Shown here: positions 52,735 through 63,632 of the stretch, one piece after another
Layout: every line of letters begins with the position of its first letter
How positions within the stretch are numbered: position 1 is the first letter of the stretch
Source of the DNA: Odobenus rosmarus divergens
Taxonomy: Eukaryota; Chordata; Mammalia; Carnivora; Odobenidae
Direction: 5' to 3'
DNA length: 64,000 bases
Assembly: GCF_000321225.1 (NCBI RefSeq)
Contig: NW_004450402.1
Location: 3,242,346-3,306,345 of the forward strand
Position numbers and translations under genes: made by a program
The notes under the pieces: generated by a model
Seen by the model: only the letters and a program-made list of their open reading frames with translations
Database searches by the model: none
What the model was told of the DNA's origin: nothing

Positions 52735-53520
52735 TGTTCAACAGAAAAAAAAAAAAAGCAAAATGGAAGCCTCTAACTTACACTGCCCTCTTATTTTTTA
52801 TGGCGAAGACTAAGTCCACTGTGTTATATGCATTCTGTGGAACAGGGGAGTTGTTGGAGGGAAAAAGTCATAATAACTATGAAGGCCCATCTTTTTCTCA
52901 TGTTGTTTGGAAAGAATAAGGCCTGGCTAAGAATTATTTCATCTTCTCTCCAAATCAGGTCTTAGTATTTTATTTGTTATTTATTTATACACAACCCAGG
53001 CCTCAGTGATTTGAAACAACTTAAGGAAGCACATAAAATACATATAATAATATAGGATTAAAAGACAAAAATAGAATAAGGAGGAAGACTGAATAGGAGG
53101 TCAAGATTAGGAAAAATTAATAAGAAATTCAAGACCTAGAGATGAGCACAATTATTATAATTGAACAATAACTTTGGCCATGAGTTGCCTAGTTGCCTAA
53201 GTGAAAAGATAATCCATCATAATTTCATATCTTTAGGAATTTAATGATATGTGAGGGAAGCTCAGTATAAACAAGTTTCCCACAAAATAGCTCATCTTTT
53301 TTCCCCACTTGTATATAGTATAATAATATAAATAAACAAATAAATATAATATGTGTGTGTGTGTATGTATATAACTTTTCTTTTAAGGAAGCCACCCTGG
53401 CCATTGTATATATGAAAAATATGATCTGGAGTGATCTAAAAATAAAATTTCAGCCATTATTGTTAACTAAAAATAAAAACATAAATAATAAAAAGAGGAT
53501 AAGAAGCATTATGTGGGGTG
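52735..53520. other. AT-rich unique DNA
   Basis: No gene recognised. A short (GT)n/(TATG) run lies at 53351-53372. Confidence 0.45.
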
Positions 53521-53521
53521 A

Positions 53522-53790
53522 TGGAATTTTAGATAGGCCAGCAAAGGCCTCACTGAGGCCTCTTTTGAGTAAAAACCTAATGTTAGTGAAAGAGCTCACC
53601 CTGTGGATGTCTGGGGCAGAGCATTCCAGGCAGCAGAAACTGAAAATGCAAATGTCCTGAGGCAGAAATACGTCTGTGGTAGCGGAGAAATAACAAGGCG
53701 CTAATGGGGCTGGAGTAGAGTGAACAACACCATAAGTAGAAGATGATTTTTTAGAGGTAACAGATCATAAAACGTGAAGGACATTTAAGC
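53522..53790 (-). repeat. L2 relic
   Basis: 'gcagagcattccaggcagca', 'gaaaatgcaaatgtcctgag', 'ggctggagtagagtgaacaa' are typical antisense L2 words. Confidence 0.55.
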
Positions 53791-53799
53791 TATTTGAAT

Positions 53800-54310
53800 T
53801 AAACTAACTATTTACCTTGAAGACACACAGTAATATTAGTTTTTGAATGATTTCTGTAGTCTTTAAATGTGAGCCATGTCCAAATGGAGAATAGTACAGT
53901 AAAACAGTCCTCTTCTGTATTTTTAAAATCGGCCTTTTGGGTAGAAAAAATTTTTTAGAATGGTAATTTAAAATGACAATGTAAATAAAATGATAAGGAA
54001 GAGTTTGCTTTAGTACTATCACAGAAATTGCAAAAACTGAAAAACATTTTAGTGGAAAATATAGACATTTTCAGCAGTTAAGCTAGTTTTTAGAGCTACC
54101 TTCAGAACTTTATGTTCCTGCAACTTTGTCATTCTCAACAGCTACCATTTCTTCTTTTTTTTGAACATGTATTTTCAAAATAAACAGAACTCTGCTATTA
54201 GTGCCGGAACTGCATGAGAGAGAGGAGCAAAAAAGAGAGAGGAGAGACTTTGTGTAAACTTTTGTTGAAAATACCGATTCTCAGTTGTGGCTAGATCTTT
54301 TTGCTGATAT
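53800..54310. other. AT-rich unique DNA
   Basis: No feature recognised. Confidence 0.5.
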
Positions 54311-54314
54311 TATC

Positions 54315-54425
54315 TGTTGTGGGTTGTGTTGTGTTCCTCTAAAAGATAAGTCAAGTCCTAACCCCTGGTACCTGTGAATGTGATCTTATTTGGAAATAGG
54401 GACTTTGTAGGTTATAATTGAGTGG
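54315..54425 (+). mobile_element. LTR fragment, MLT1-like
   Basis: 'gtcctaacccctggtacctg' and 'tgaatgtgatcttatttgga', 'aatagggactttg' match the first part of a MaLR-type LTR. The rest of the LTR is missing. Confidence 0.5.
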
Positions 54426-54429
54426 GGGA

Positions 54430-54745
54430 GGGGGGCAATTGTGTAAGTCCTGTTCTGAATCTGAAAGCCTGAGAACTGGAAGTGCCAAGGTCCCAGGGCA
54501 GTAGAAGATGGATGTCTCAGCCCATGCAGAGAGAAGGAATTTGCCCTTCCTCCACCTTTTTCTATTCAAGACCTGAACTGATTGGAGGATGCCCACCATG
54601 TTGGTGAGAGCAATCATTGCTCAGTCTACTGATTTAAATTCTAATCTCTTCCAGAGACACTCTCAGAGACATACCCTGAGGTAATGTTTTGCCAACTATC
54701 TGGACCCCTAGCCCAATCAAGTTGACACATAAAATTAACCATCAT
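54430..54745 (-). mobile_element. LTR-like interspersed repeat, name unknown
   Basis: 'aagcctgagaactggaagtg', 'agaagatggatgtctcagcc', 'ggaatttgcccttcctccac', 'ctctcagagacataccctga', 'aagttgacacataaaattaa' follow a widespread mammalian repeat that I know by sight but cannot name securely. Orientation given as the strand on which it would read 'gttaattttatgtgtcaact'. Confidence 0.5.
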
Positions 54746-54749
54746 ATAA

Positions 54750-55315
54750 GACGTGGGAGAAGGGAAGTATTTCATTATTTTATGATTAAATATCAGTGTT
54801 CTAGAGAGCCTGAGTTCCCGGGCTATGACATTATTAAGTGTTTTCTTTGCTTTTTTACCGCTTACCCCTTTCAGTAAGACAGGGAGGCTAGAGACGCCTG
54901 GGGTAGGAGAAATGCCTTGCTCTAAGAAAGCAAATATATTTTTAAGTCAATGCTTATTAATTGAATAAATATTAAATTCATACTAAAAGTGAATACGTTT
55001 CCTGATAAATACTGAAATGTCTGAAGCTACTCAACTGTATCTGGAACCCATTTTGCAACCTTCTTTCTGTGGTTCTTAACAAAGGGCAGGAGGGAGAGGG
55101 GAAATCTTGACACTATTTGGGGTTTGTTTTACTTGGTGTTGATGCCTATCCTTGGTTGAGAACCTCAGATATAATAAAAAGATTAAGGGAATGATTTGTG
55201 TGGGCCTTACTGTTGCCTTACATTATCCGAGGATAGGATATATCAACGGATATGCCCCAAAGCACATATTTAATCTGGTACAGGAAGGCTCCAATCCAGG
55301 GTTTTGAATTCCCAC
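54750..55315. other. Unique intergenic DNA
   Basis: No feature recognised. Confidence 0.5.
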
Positions 55316-55318
55316 TAG

Positions 55319-55423
55319 AGTGACCAACCATCCCAGTTCGCATGGGACTGGAGGCTCCCCCAGGATGTGGGGTTTCAGTGCTCCAACTTGAAGGCCCCAG
55401 GCAAACTGGAAGTGCTAGTCACC
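55319..55423. mobile_element. Short TIR (MITE-like) element
   Basis: The left end 'gtgaccaaccatcccagtt' and the reverse complement of the right end 'ggtgactagcacttccagtt' agree at about 14 of 19 positions. The enclosed sequence is about 105 bp and non-coding, so it is a candidate non-autonomous DNA transposon. Confidence 0.45.
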
Positions 55424-55424
55424 G

Positions 55425-57915
55425 TCATGGAGAATTTAAAACCCAGAAAAAGAGATAATATAAGATGAAGAATTTTTCCCCTTGGCACTTATTATCTGTG
55501 TGCTGATTACTTAGAGCTTACCTATGTATGTAACGTGGCAGATCTTCCTGTAGTAAGATCAATTTGCTGGCAAACACTTTATAAATTACTTCATTACTCA
55601 TATCAGCATTATCTGAGATTTCTATCTGTCTGACACAAGCAAACAATAAAACAGACAGAAGCTTCTCTTTTCATGGGAACTGTATAAGTGCTAGGTCTAT
55701 CTGCCTGCTGGCAACCTACGCTTGGGTGGGAGTTTGATGACAGCTCTCAGTAAATCTTTCTCTCCTTTAGATGTTACCATCAGAATCAGGAGTGGGAGGA
55801 AACCGGATGGGGCTGGAGGGAAAGCATCTTGGCACAGCCAGATGTGGGAACAGCTCATCCTGTCTCTATTGTCACCTCCACTGCAACTCGATTGCTCTTT
55901 TCTTGATGTAGTCATGGACCACGGTTGCTGACTTATTCTAGCTCCAAACGGCCCTGGAGCTATGTGCCTCAATTCTCATAACTGGAATTAAAGCCTCAAT
56001 CCCAGTGCCCCAGTTAGTTATTGAAATCGTCTTGTCTCTTACTTCCCTCCAATCTAGGGCTGAGGCACACTGTTTTTCTAGGTAATTCCTTCTCCAAAAA
56101 GACTGAAGTCTTGTCCCTGACCCTCATCAAATTGCTTAGTATCCTTTGCACAAAGACCAACCACTACCTATCACTTGTGAACTGCAGTTTAAAGATCAAC
56201 ATCTCCTAAGGCCCTGAAGGTCACAGATATTTTGTCTGAAATCTGGTTGGAGATGGGTCTATTGCTCAGACACTACACTATGTCTGTCCTGCTGTAATTC
56301 CAGCATTTGTTTGAAACTCCCCTCTCACTTTCCTGGCCAGAATGTCAGGCTTATGTTAGGCTAGACCTGAGAAGGTACTAGCCTGGTGTGCTTTTGTGGG
56401 AAGCCAGAGGCCAGAAACAGGAAGTGGCATCCTGGAGTTTGGCTGAAGGTCCGTGACTGGAGCATCAATCCAAGGGGCTTAATGGAGAATCAGATCCAAT
56501 GTGTGGAGGCCAAATGGGAGGCAGGGGACCAGGGAAGTGCTGGAATGAGGATGGGAGACAGTGGGGGCGCTGTGGAGGATTGGTGGGCAGACACACATAG
56601 TAGCTCTTATCCTGGGATGTCTCCGACTCTTGAGGCATATTACGTTTGAAGAGGATGTAGTGAAATGACTACATTCTTGCCCTAATAGGAAGGTCGGTTG
56701 CCCTATCATGTACTTCCCTACAAGGGGTCTTGCTCTGAGGAAACTGCAAAGTCTTCCCAATAATCATAAACCTACTTCACATACTTTCTTTGCAACCAGC
56801 CAGTACTCTGGCTCCTCTCTCACCTTTGTTGAGTTCTGTTATTAGCCTTCATCTAGATTGTTTTTGAGTCCCTAAAGAATATCTGTTTAGATGATTTTTT
56901 CCTCTAAGGCTAGATCCTGTCTAATTATTTAATGATTATGCAACTAACAGAGAAATATTCTGAGATGATAATTGCCATGTTAGAGAAAGAAAAATTGAGG
57001 CTGACTTAGGCCAGACAAAGCAATATTTCAATTTTTTACTTTTTGATGTTGTAAATGACCGCAGAAAATTTTGCTTGAATATTTCCCATCCTTGGAACAG
57101 GGGTTTCTGACTTGTTCAGGGGTAAGGTGGTACCTCTGCCTCATGGCCATTGGGGTTTGGAGGATATTTGCTGATAGGAATGATATTTTACTGAAATATC
57201 ATGTCTCTAGCCACACCTCTATCCAGCTGCAGTAACACAGGGCTATGTTCCTGAGGTGAGTGCTTGTCAGGGGAGAAGGGTTTTCCCCAGTGAACAGTCG
57301 TTCCAGGGACCTCTATCTCTACCACTTCAGAGAGAATATTCTGCTTGCACACTCCTTGTTATTTTGAAAAAATGTCTCTGGTAGTCTCTAGCACTAGAGG
57401 ATGGGTCCTCTGGTGGGACACCATAATTCATTGTTCAGAACTTTTCTGGAAAGTTCAAAAGCACAGCTTTTCAAGACTCTCTTTTCCAGAAACCATTTTA
57501 TCCAAATTAAAAATTAAATTCTGAGACACAGTTAATACGTGTTAGCCCTTGTAGGACCAGCACAAATCTAAGATTTCTATGTGAAGAGACCTATGGGTCT
57601 TAATAATTGACATGGGGAATGTGGCAAATATGATCGTGTGTGTTGAAATGTTTTTTATTTGGTGACTTAGGAGTGACAACCACACCGGCCACTGCTGGGG
57701 ACAGTTATGATGGCTTAGTCCTTTGGCTCCTCTTCCTTCATTTTTACCAATTTTTGTAAATAAGTAAGATAGTTACTGAGAAAAGAAAACTTTGAAATAA
57801 TTTAAATCTTTCATCTTTAAATATATTATGTCAAAACAAAGAGTTAATAGAATGAATCTAATCAGTGAGTTTGAAAGGGAAATGGCACCGCCTGCAAAGA
57901 TTAGTGGACACTTCT
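55425..57915. other. Long unique stretch, no repeat recognised
   Basis: About 2.5 kb without a repeat that I can name. Open frames at 55697-55972, 56386-56649 and 56479-56760 overlap on opposite strands and show no known domains. Confidence 0.4.
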
Positions 57916-57924
57916 ATGCTATTT

Positions 57925-58140
57925 AGTTTGTACCTGGCACCGGCATAGGGCCTTTACATGTACTTACTCATCTAATTTTTATAACAATAATATGAAATAG
58001 GTACCTTTATTATTCCAATTTTTATAGATGAAGGAATTGAGGCTTGGAGAAGTTAAGCAAGGTCCAAGGCTGCACACACGTTGGAGCTGAGACGTCAACG
58101 CGAGTCTTTCTCTAGCACCTATTTAGATAGTGTTAGGAGG
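57925..58140 (-). repeat. MIR SINE relic
   Basis: Antisense MIR: 'gcatagggcctttacatgta', 'ataatatgaaataggtacct', 'agatgaaggaattgaggctt', 'gagaagttaagcaaggtcca'. Confidence 0.8.
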
Positions 58141-58144
58141 CCTA

Positions 58145-58955
58145 AACTGTCATTTTATCATGATAGGCTCAGATGTTGATACAGTTCTCCCGTTTACATG
58201 AACCAACAATGGGTTTTCTATGCACATTCAAAGCTGTTCTGTCAACCTTGGACATGTTGTCCTTGATGAAATCCACATACCAAATGACATATGGAGGATT
58301 GCATTTACTGACTAGGTGTGCTTGGGGCTTTAATATCTCTGATTTTACTTGGTTCCAGGTGATTTCTTGATCATATGGATGTGATTTCACCTACTATTTT
58401 TGCAATTATTTCTTCAATAACTCTGATTACCTCTTCTCTTTGTTAATCACCTTTTCCGATTTGGGTGATTTTACCAGAGCGCTGACAGTTGTAGCTGCAA
58501 GAACAGAATGCCCCACATGGTCTTCTAGATTATAACTCTCCCAAATACTCTCTTTTTTCTGTCAATTGCTTTGTCTCTTCTGTAGAGGCCCTGGTGGTTA
58601 TTCTTCGCTGGAGGATACTCTCCACAACCTGAGCTGTATTTCCTCTCTCTCCTTCTAACTTTAAAATCTAATTTGTCCTTTCTGCCTGTCCTTTGTGATT
58701 GCTCGTCCCATGTCTTCCAGTTCCCTTCACCTTTTCTCTGTGTCAGTCTTCTTTCCCATCTCTAGGCATCTCTTTTCTTCCATCACACTGTGACCTTGCT
58801 TATCTGTGCATTATACGTAAGAATGAACCCTTCATTTTTTCTTTTGTCAAAGTAATCCTTAACTTTCTTCATCCCATTCACTAAAAGAAGCTCGTGAACA
58901 TAAATGTTTAAAAGGCTTTTTTGGGGCTTCTCCTTCTCTCCCATTTCTCAGACTA
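58145..58955. other. Unique intergenic DNA
   Basis: CT-rich in its second half. No feature recognised. Confidence 0.45.
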
Positions 58956-58959
58956 TCCA

Positions 58960-59440
58960 GTCCATTTTATTAGAGGCACTAGCTAACTTTATCCGTGTCA
59001 GACATATTGAGTCCTGATAGTCCTAAAACAGCTCTATGAAGTGAGTACTATTATTACTCTCAAGTTTTCAAATGAGAAAGATGAAGAACAGAGAGGCAAC
59101 ATAACGTGCTCAAGGTCATGCTGCTAATGAGTGGTAGAGCTACGTTCTGAATATGGATAAGGTAATTTCAAAATCTGTGTGGGTTTTTTTTTAAAGATTT
59201 ATTTATTTATTTTTAGAGAGAGAGAGTGGACATGAGCAAGGGAGGGGCAGATGGAGTGGAAGAAAATCTCGAGGAGACTCCCCAGTGAGCCTGGAGCCTG
59301 ACGTGGGGCTTGATCTCATGACCCTGAGATCATGACCTGAGCTGAAACAAAACATTGGATGCTCAACGACTGAGCCACTCAGGTGCCCCTCAAAGTCTGT
59401 GTTTAACCCCTACATCCTACTTCCTTTTTAAAGGCAATGA
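58960..59440 (-). repeat. MIR SINE relic, split by SINEC
   Basis: Antisense MIR: 'acagctctatgaagtgagta', 'agatgaagaacagagaggca', 'gtgctcaaggtcatgctgct', 'aatgagtggtagagctacgt', then after the SINE 'tcaaagtctgtgtttaaccc'. Confidence 0.8.
59181..59389 (-). mobile_element. SINEC copy inserted in MIR
   Basis: 'ttaaagatttatttatttat', GA-rich middle, head ending 'gagccactcaggtgcccc'. TCAAAATCTGTGT (59168-59180) and TCAAAGTCTGTGT (59390-59402) are a 13-bp duplication with one change. Confidence 0.96.
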
Positions 59441-59559
59441 TCTGGCTACCTAGCCTCTGTCATCCCATTGCAATAAATACAGTCTCTCTCACTTAATAAA
59501 TGGACTGATCAGCATTGCCAAATGTAGAATCTGCTGCTTCCAAAACATGAAGAAGCCTG

Positions 59560-60330
59560 CTCACACACTGACTTTCCTAGTGATAGTTGATGAGAGATAC
59601 AATAACTTGTTCTTTATTTTGAAGGAGATCTTCTGGCATGCCTCAGATCCATGGACCCCAAAGAACTTTATGGGTGTAGCAGGCTCCAATATCTTTGTAT
59701 GTTTTGTCTCTCTCTCTCTGGGGAGCGTGTTTCTTATTGAGACTTCTAGAGTACTTGCTACTTCTTACTCATCAGGTCTGATTACAGTGATGTCATCAGT
59801 ATAGTGTATTAATGTGATGTGCTACAGTGTTCTGACAGTTCAAGTCCCTTCAGATTATATTGTGACAGAGGGCAGCAGTAGAGTTAACATAGCCCTGCAG
59901 CAAGATTGCTAAGGTTTAATTGCTCATATTAAGTGAATGTAAAGTGCTTCTCATCGCCTTTCCTGACTGATGTTGAATAGAACATATTCACCAAATCAAA
60001 GACACATATGACATACCTAGGGCTATATTAATATGCTCTAGTAAAGATACCAGGTCTGGTACAGTAGCGGTAACTGGGGCTAATGCTGGTTAGTTTGTGT
60101 TAGTTTGTGCTACTCCACTGTCATCCATCAGGATCCATCTGGTTTATGCACAGGCCAGACTAATGAATTAAGTGGGGGTAAATGGGGAATACCACTGTCT
60201 GTAGCCTTCAAATCTGGCCTGTGGCAATAGCCCATTCTCCCTCACAAAAAGTCAGATTATGTTTTTGATTCATTACCTCAACTGGAGTGGCTTTTGATGT
60301 CAAACACTCAGAAAAAGACTCTGTATTTTA
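59560..60330 (-). pseudogene. ERV-L-like pol relic (reverse transcriptase)
   Basis: Read on the minus strand, the words around 'catcaggatccatctggttt', 'gcacaggccagacta' and 'gtgatgtcatcagtatagtg' resemble the pol gene of ERV-L-type endogenous retroviruses. At 59792-59803 the minus strand encodes Y-T-D-D, the YxDD box of the reverse-transcriptase active site, in the expected position. Stops and frame changes interrupt it on both sides (a stop lies just upstream of the box), so nothing functional can be made. No LTR was recognised next to it. Retroviral relic is fairly secure; the ERV-L label is from memory. Confidence 0.6.
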
Positions 60331-60334
60331 ATGG

Positions 60335-60645
60335 AAAGTTGCTTAAATCTTAAATTAAGATTTATAGATTGCGCAAAAGATGTTAAATTTATCCATTCAT
60401 TAAACAAATAATTTTTGTATACCTATTAAAGCTTGGTGAAGGAATTCAAGATTGTTATAGGTGAGAGAGCAATGAAATCACCTTAACACACACACATACA
60501 CTCCCATACATATGTACAAAAGAGGCATAAATAGAGGTTAGACAAATGGTGAAGAGTCAGTGGGAAGGCTATGAAAAGCATTCAGAAGTTGCTGGAGGTA
60601 CTTGATAAGGAAATACAATACTACTAATGAGTATTATTATAGTAA
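60335..60645. other. Unique intergenic DNA
   Basis: Contains a short (AC)n run at 60486-60500. Otherwise no feature recognised. Confidence 0.5.
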
Positions 60646-60649
60646 CTTA

Positions 60650-60862
60650 ATATTAATGAGCACTTAATATGGGTCAGGCACTTTATATTTCCTCAATTAA
60701 TCTTTTCTATAAACCAATGAGTTAAGGGCCATATGGTTCCCATTTTACAACCAAGAACTCTGAAGTTTGGAAAAGTGAAGTAACTTGTTTCAATTCTGGT
60801 CCCAAGCTGGTAAGTGGTGGAACTGGGATTCAAATGCTTTAGATTGGGGCCTGTAAGCCATG
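60650..60862 (-). repeat. MIR SINE relic
   Basis: Antisense MIR: 'gagcacttaatatgggtcag', 'ggttcccattttacaaccaa', 'aagctggtaagtggtggaac', 'tgggattcaaatgc'. Confidence 0.8.
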
Positions 60863-60864
60863 CC

Positions 60865-61755
60865 CATTGCGTATCTGTTGGCAGTGATGGATCCTGTTGG
60901 AGGCTGCAGCCTCTGATGACTAGAGTGCAAGTGAAAGCTCTTCAGTTGCAGAAGAGAGATGCAGAAATGACTCTCTGAATGCCTGAATGCTTCTACCTGA
61001 ACCTTAGTAATGAGGAAACATCATTTTGGTGTTAAACTTACTGAAGAAGATGGATATCTAAGGGGAATTTGGTTACTAGAATTCCTTGTCTTACAAAGGG
61101 TTGTCAACATAATTAATGCTCTGTAGATTTGTAGATCTGGTAAAAAGAAATAGAAGAGTTTTGTGAAGATGACCTCTTGAGAAGGCAGGGAAGCCTTATT
61201 AGCTTCTTTTTTCTGCCTTAGATATATTATAATCTCTCTGTCTCCCCAAAACTATACATTAACCATCTGCCAGGATTTTAACTTAATTCTTACTTGTTCA
61301 ACGCTAACATCACATTCATTTGAAATGGAAATGGTTGAGGTGGTGTTTAAATGCAAACTCACTGGTTAAAATGCAATTTCCACATAATACAAGCATATTC
61401 TATGCTACTGTTTTTCTTTTTTTTAAAGCAGTTTTTAGAAGGCTATATTAAATAACAATAATGAAAATTAAATACATTATCCCCAACCACCATAAAATAG
61501 ATGGCTTAATATTTTACTCCCTTACAGTTCTTATTAATATGTATGCATCATTTTTACATAATTGCAATCAAAGAAGAGATATAATTTTGTGTTCTTTTTC
61601 CCCATTAATGTATGAGCATTTTTCCAGGTAGCTAGTTAGTGTTTTTAAATTAACACGTTAATAGCTATGTTACTGCATAGAGTTACTGTAGCAAAATGCA
61701 TTTAACTATTTCTATACCATTGCACATTTAGGTTGTTTTTAACCTTTTTACTGGC
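60865..61755. other. Unique AT-rich DNA
   Basis: No feature recognised. Confidence 0.45.
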
Positions 61756-61774
61756 ATAAATAAAGAGCAATGAG

Positions 61775-61867
61775 GGGCACCTGGCTGGCTCAGTCGGTAG
61801 AGTATGTGACTCTTGATCTCAGGGTCATGAGTTCGAGCTTCACGCTGGGTGTGGAGTCTACTTAAAA
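61775..61867 (+). mobile_element. Short tRNA-Lys-like SINEC with 17-bp TSD
   Basis: About 93 bp, lacking the CT-rich section of the other SINECs. The head aligns over its whole length with tRNA-Lys: A-box 'tggctcagtcggtagag', an anticodon-loop word with CTT ('gactcttgatctc') and B-box 'gagttcgagctt', then 'gtggagtctacttaaaaa'. Flanks AAATAAAGAGCAATGAG (61758-61774) and AAATAAAGAGCAATAAG (61868-61884) are a 17-bp duplication with one change. It represents an older, short SINE type close to the founding tRNA. Confidence 0.93.
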
Positions 61868-61892
61868 AAATAAAGAGCAATAAGCAAATAGA

Positions 61893-62222
61893 ATATGGAG
61901 TCTGGGTGATCTAATTTTGAATCCTGACTTTGCTGTATAAAAAGTATGGAACCCTGGGCTAGGTGCATAGTCCCTTTATTCAATAATATAATGTACTCAG
62001 AAATATCTGTCATTAGAAACTGTGCTTGGTTCTGGGCACACAGTGGAACATGAGAAAGATGTGGTCCCTTCACTACACAACTATATACTAATAGGTCAGT
62101 AAAGTGTAAACAATAATAATAATATCTATCTCACATGACTGTTGTGAGGAGTAAAAGAAATAACAACTGTAAAGTACTTAGCACAGTGCCTGGCATGTAA
62201 AGTGTCCAATATTACTCTTATT
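61893..62222 (+). repeat. MIR SINE relic with an internal L2-like piece
   Basis: 'tctgggtgatctaattttga', 'atcctgactttgctgtataa', then from 62118 'atctatctcacatgactgtt', 'gtgaggagtaaaagaaataa', 'cttagcacagtgcctggcat'. The middle (about 61975-62090: 'ttattcaataatataatgta', 'tgtgcttggttctgggcaca') reads as an antisense L2 end inserted in the MIR. Confidence 0.7.
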
Positions 62223-62413
62223 ACCACTGGTTTTATTAGTACTGGAGTGTTATTCTGACTATTTTTGTTATTATTATTTAGGCATATACCTTTCTTCAAA
62301 GCTACTGGTTTTTAAAGATTATGCACTTACTGATTGCTTTTATTGAACATAATTTAACATTCCTTGAAGCTGTCTTAAGGTAGTATTAGTTTATAAGTTC
62401 AGTGCGGTATTTT

Positions 62414-62623
62414 AATTTAATTAATTAATTAAATTAATTTTTAAAGATTTACTTATTTAAGACAGAGAGAGAAAAAGCATGAGCAAGGGGAGGGGCAGAG
62501 GGAGAGGGAGAAGCAGGCTCCCCACTAAGCAGGAAGCCCAACATGGGACTCGATCCCAGGACTCCAAGATCATGACCTGAGCCGAAGGCAGACGCTTAAT
62601 CAACTGAGTCACCCAGGAGCCAT
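62414..62623 (-). mobile_element. SINEC copy with TTAA-rich tail
   Basis: (TTAA)n tail, 'tttttaaagatttacttatt', GA-rich middle, head ending 'tgagtcacccaggagcc'. AGTGCGGTATTTT (62401-62413) and AGTGTGGTATTTT (62624-62636) are a 13-bp duplication differing at one CpG site. Confidence 0.95.
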
Positions 62624-62639
62624 AGTGTGGTATTTTTAA

Positions 62640-63405
62640 ATGACAGCTGAAGAGGAGACCACTGTTTTCTTCAGTTAAGCACCTCTCCCTATTGTCAGAC
62701 TTTGTGCCAGGGCCAGGAGGTGGAGGAGTAGGGGCCTAACATCTGTTCTCAGGGAGCCACAGGCTGGTTGTTTCTTTAAGAAAACAATGGGATGATGATG
62801 ATCTTTATTTATTTTTTCTATATAAAACTACATGGTCAATTTTCAACATTCATATTCAAAGAATATGGGAACACTGACTTTGTGCAGGAAAAATCCTAAA
62901 ATCTACATACTAGTATATCACCCTTGTAATAAAACAGATATATTCTGTTTACTTAAGTTTACTTAAGTCTACATGACTGATTTATTATCATCTTAATGAT
63001 GATGGCTCCATTGGATCCCTCAGCATAATTAAAACTTCGGTTTTAACTCCTAAATTATGAGTCATCATTGTCACTATTTAAAGCCTACAAAGAATGTCAG
63101 CCAAGTTGACATTGACTAGAAAAATTTTGTTACAATATAAATTTTATTCATCAGCTTTGCTGAAGTTTCCTTATATGAGACTGTGTACAAGAAATTCGTG
63201 ACTAAGATCTTATATAATTCATTTTTGCTTATGAATTTATTAACTTTAATAAATTAAACCTGAACATTGGTATCTTTGTAGTTTAGTGGAGATGCCTGGC
63301 CATAAGCTATAGACTCCAGGGGAAAGGTTTCAAGTAAAGCCTGACCCACAATGCTGCTCGAGAGAAATTATTTCTCTGCACCATTTCTTTTACCTCTCAG
63401 CCACA
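62640..63405. other. Unique DNA, possible conserved block
   Basis: No repeat recognised. The 62960-63110 stretch has homeodomain-like TAAT words and an AP-1-like TGAGTCATCA (63059-63068). Confidence 0.35.
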
Positions 63406-63409
63406 ATTG

Positions 63410-63632
63410 TTTTGCACATATTTAAAGTATTAAAACTTGATAAGTTTTGATTTATGTCTACATCCATGAAACTCTGATCATGGTCAACTCAATGAACATT
63501 TCCGTCACTCTCAAATGGTTTCTTATACCCTTTTATAATCCTTCTCCACCCACTGCTGTCTCTACCCTGAACTTCAGACAAACACTGATCTCTTCTTTGT
63601 TACTATAGATTAGTTTTCTGTTTCTAGAATTT
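63410..63632 (-). mobile_element. Old LINE-1 3' fragment
   Basis: Antisense L1M: 'tgataagttttgatttatgt', 'ctacatccatgaaactctga', 'acaaacactgatctcttctt', 'actatagattagttttctgt'. It stops at 'tctagaatttta', where a T-rich insertion begins. Confidence 0.7.

Noticed and set aside
54315..54745. A single complete LTR spanning this interval
   Set aside because: The two halves match different repeats in different orientation by eye, so they were listed separately.
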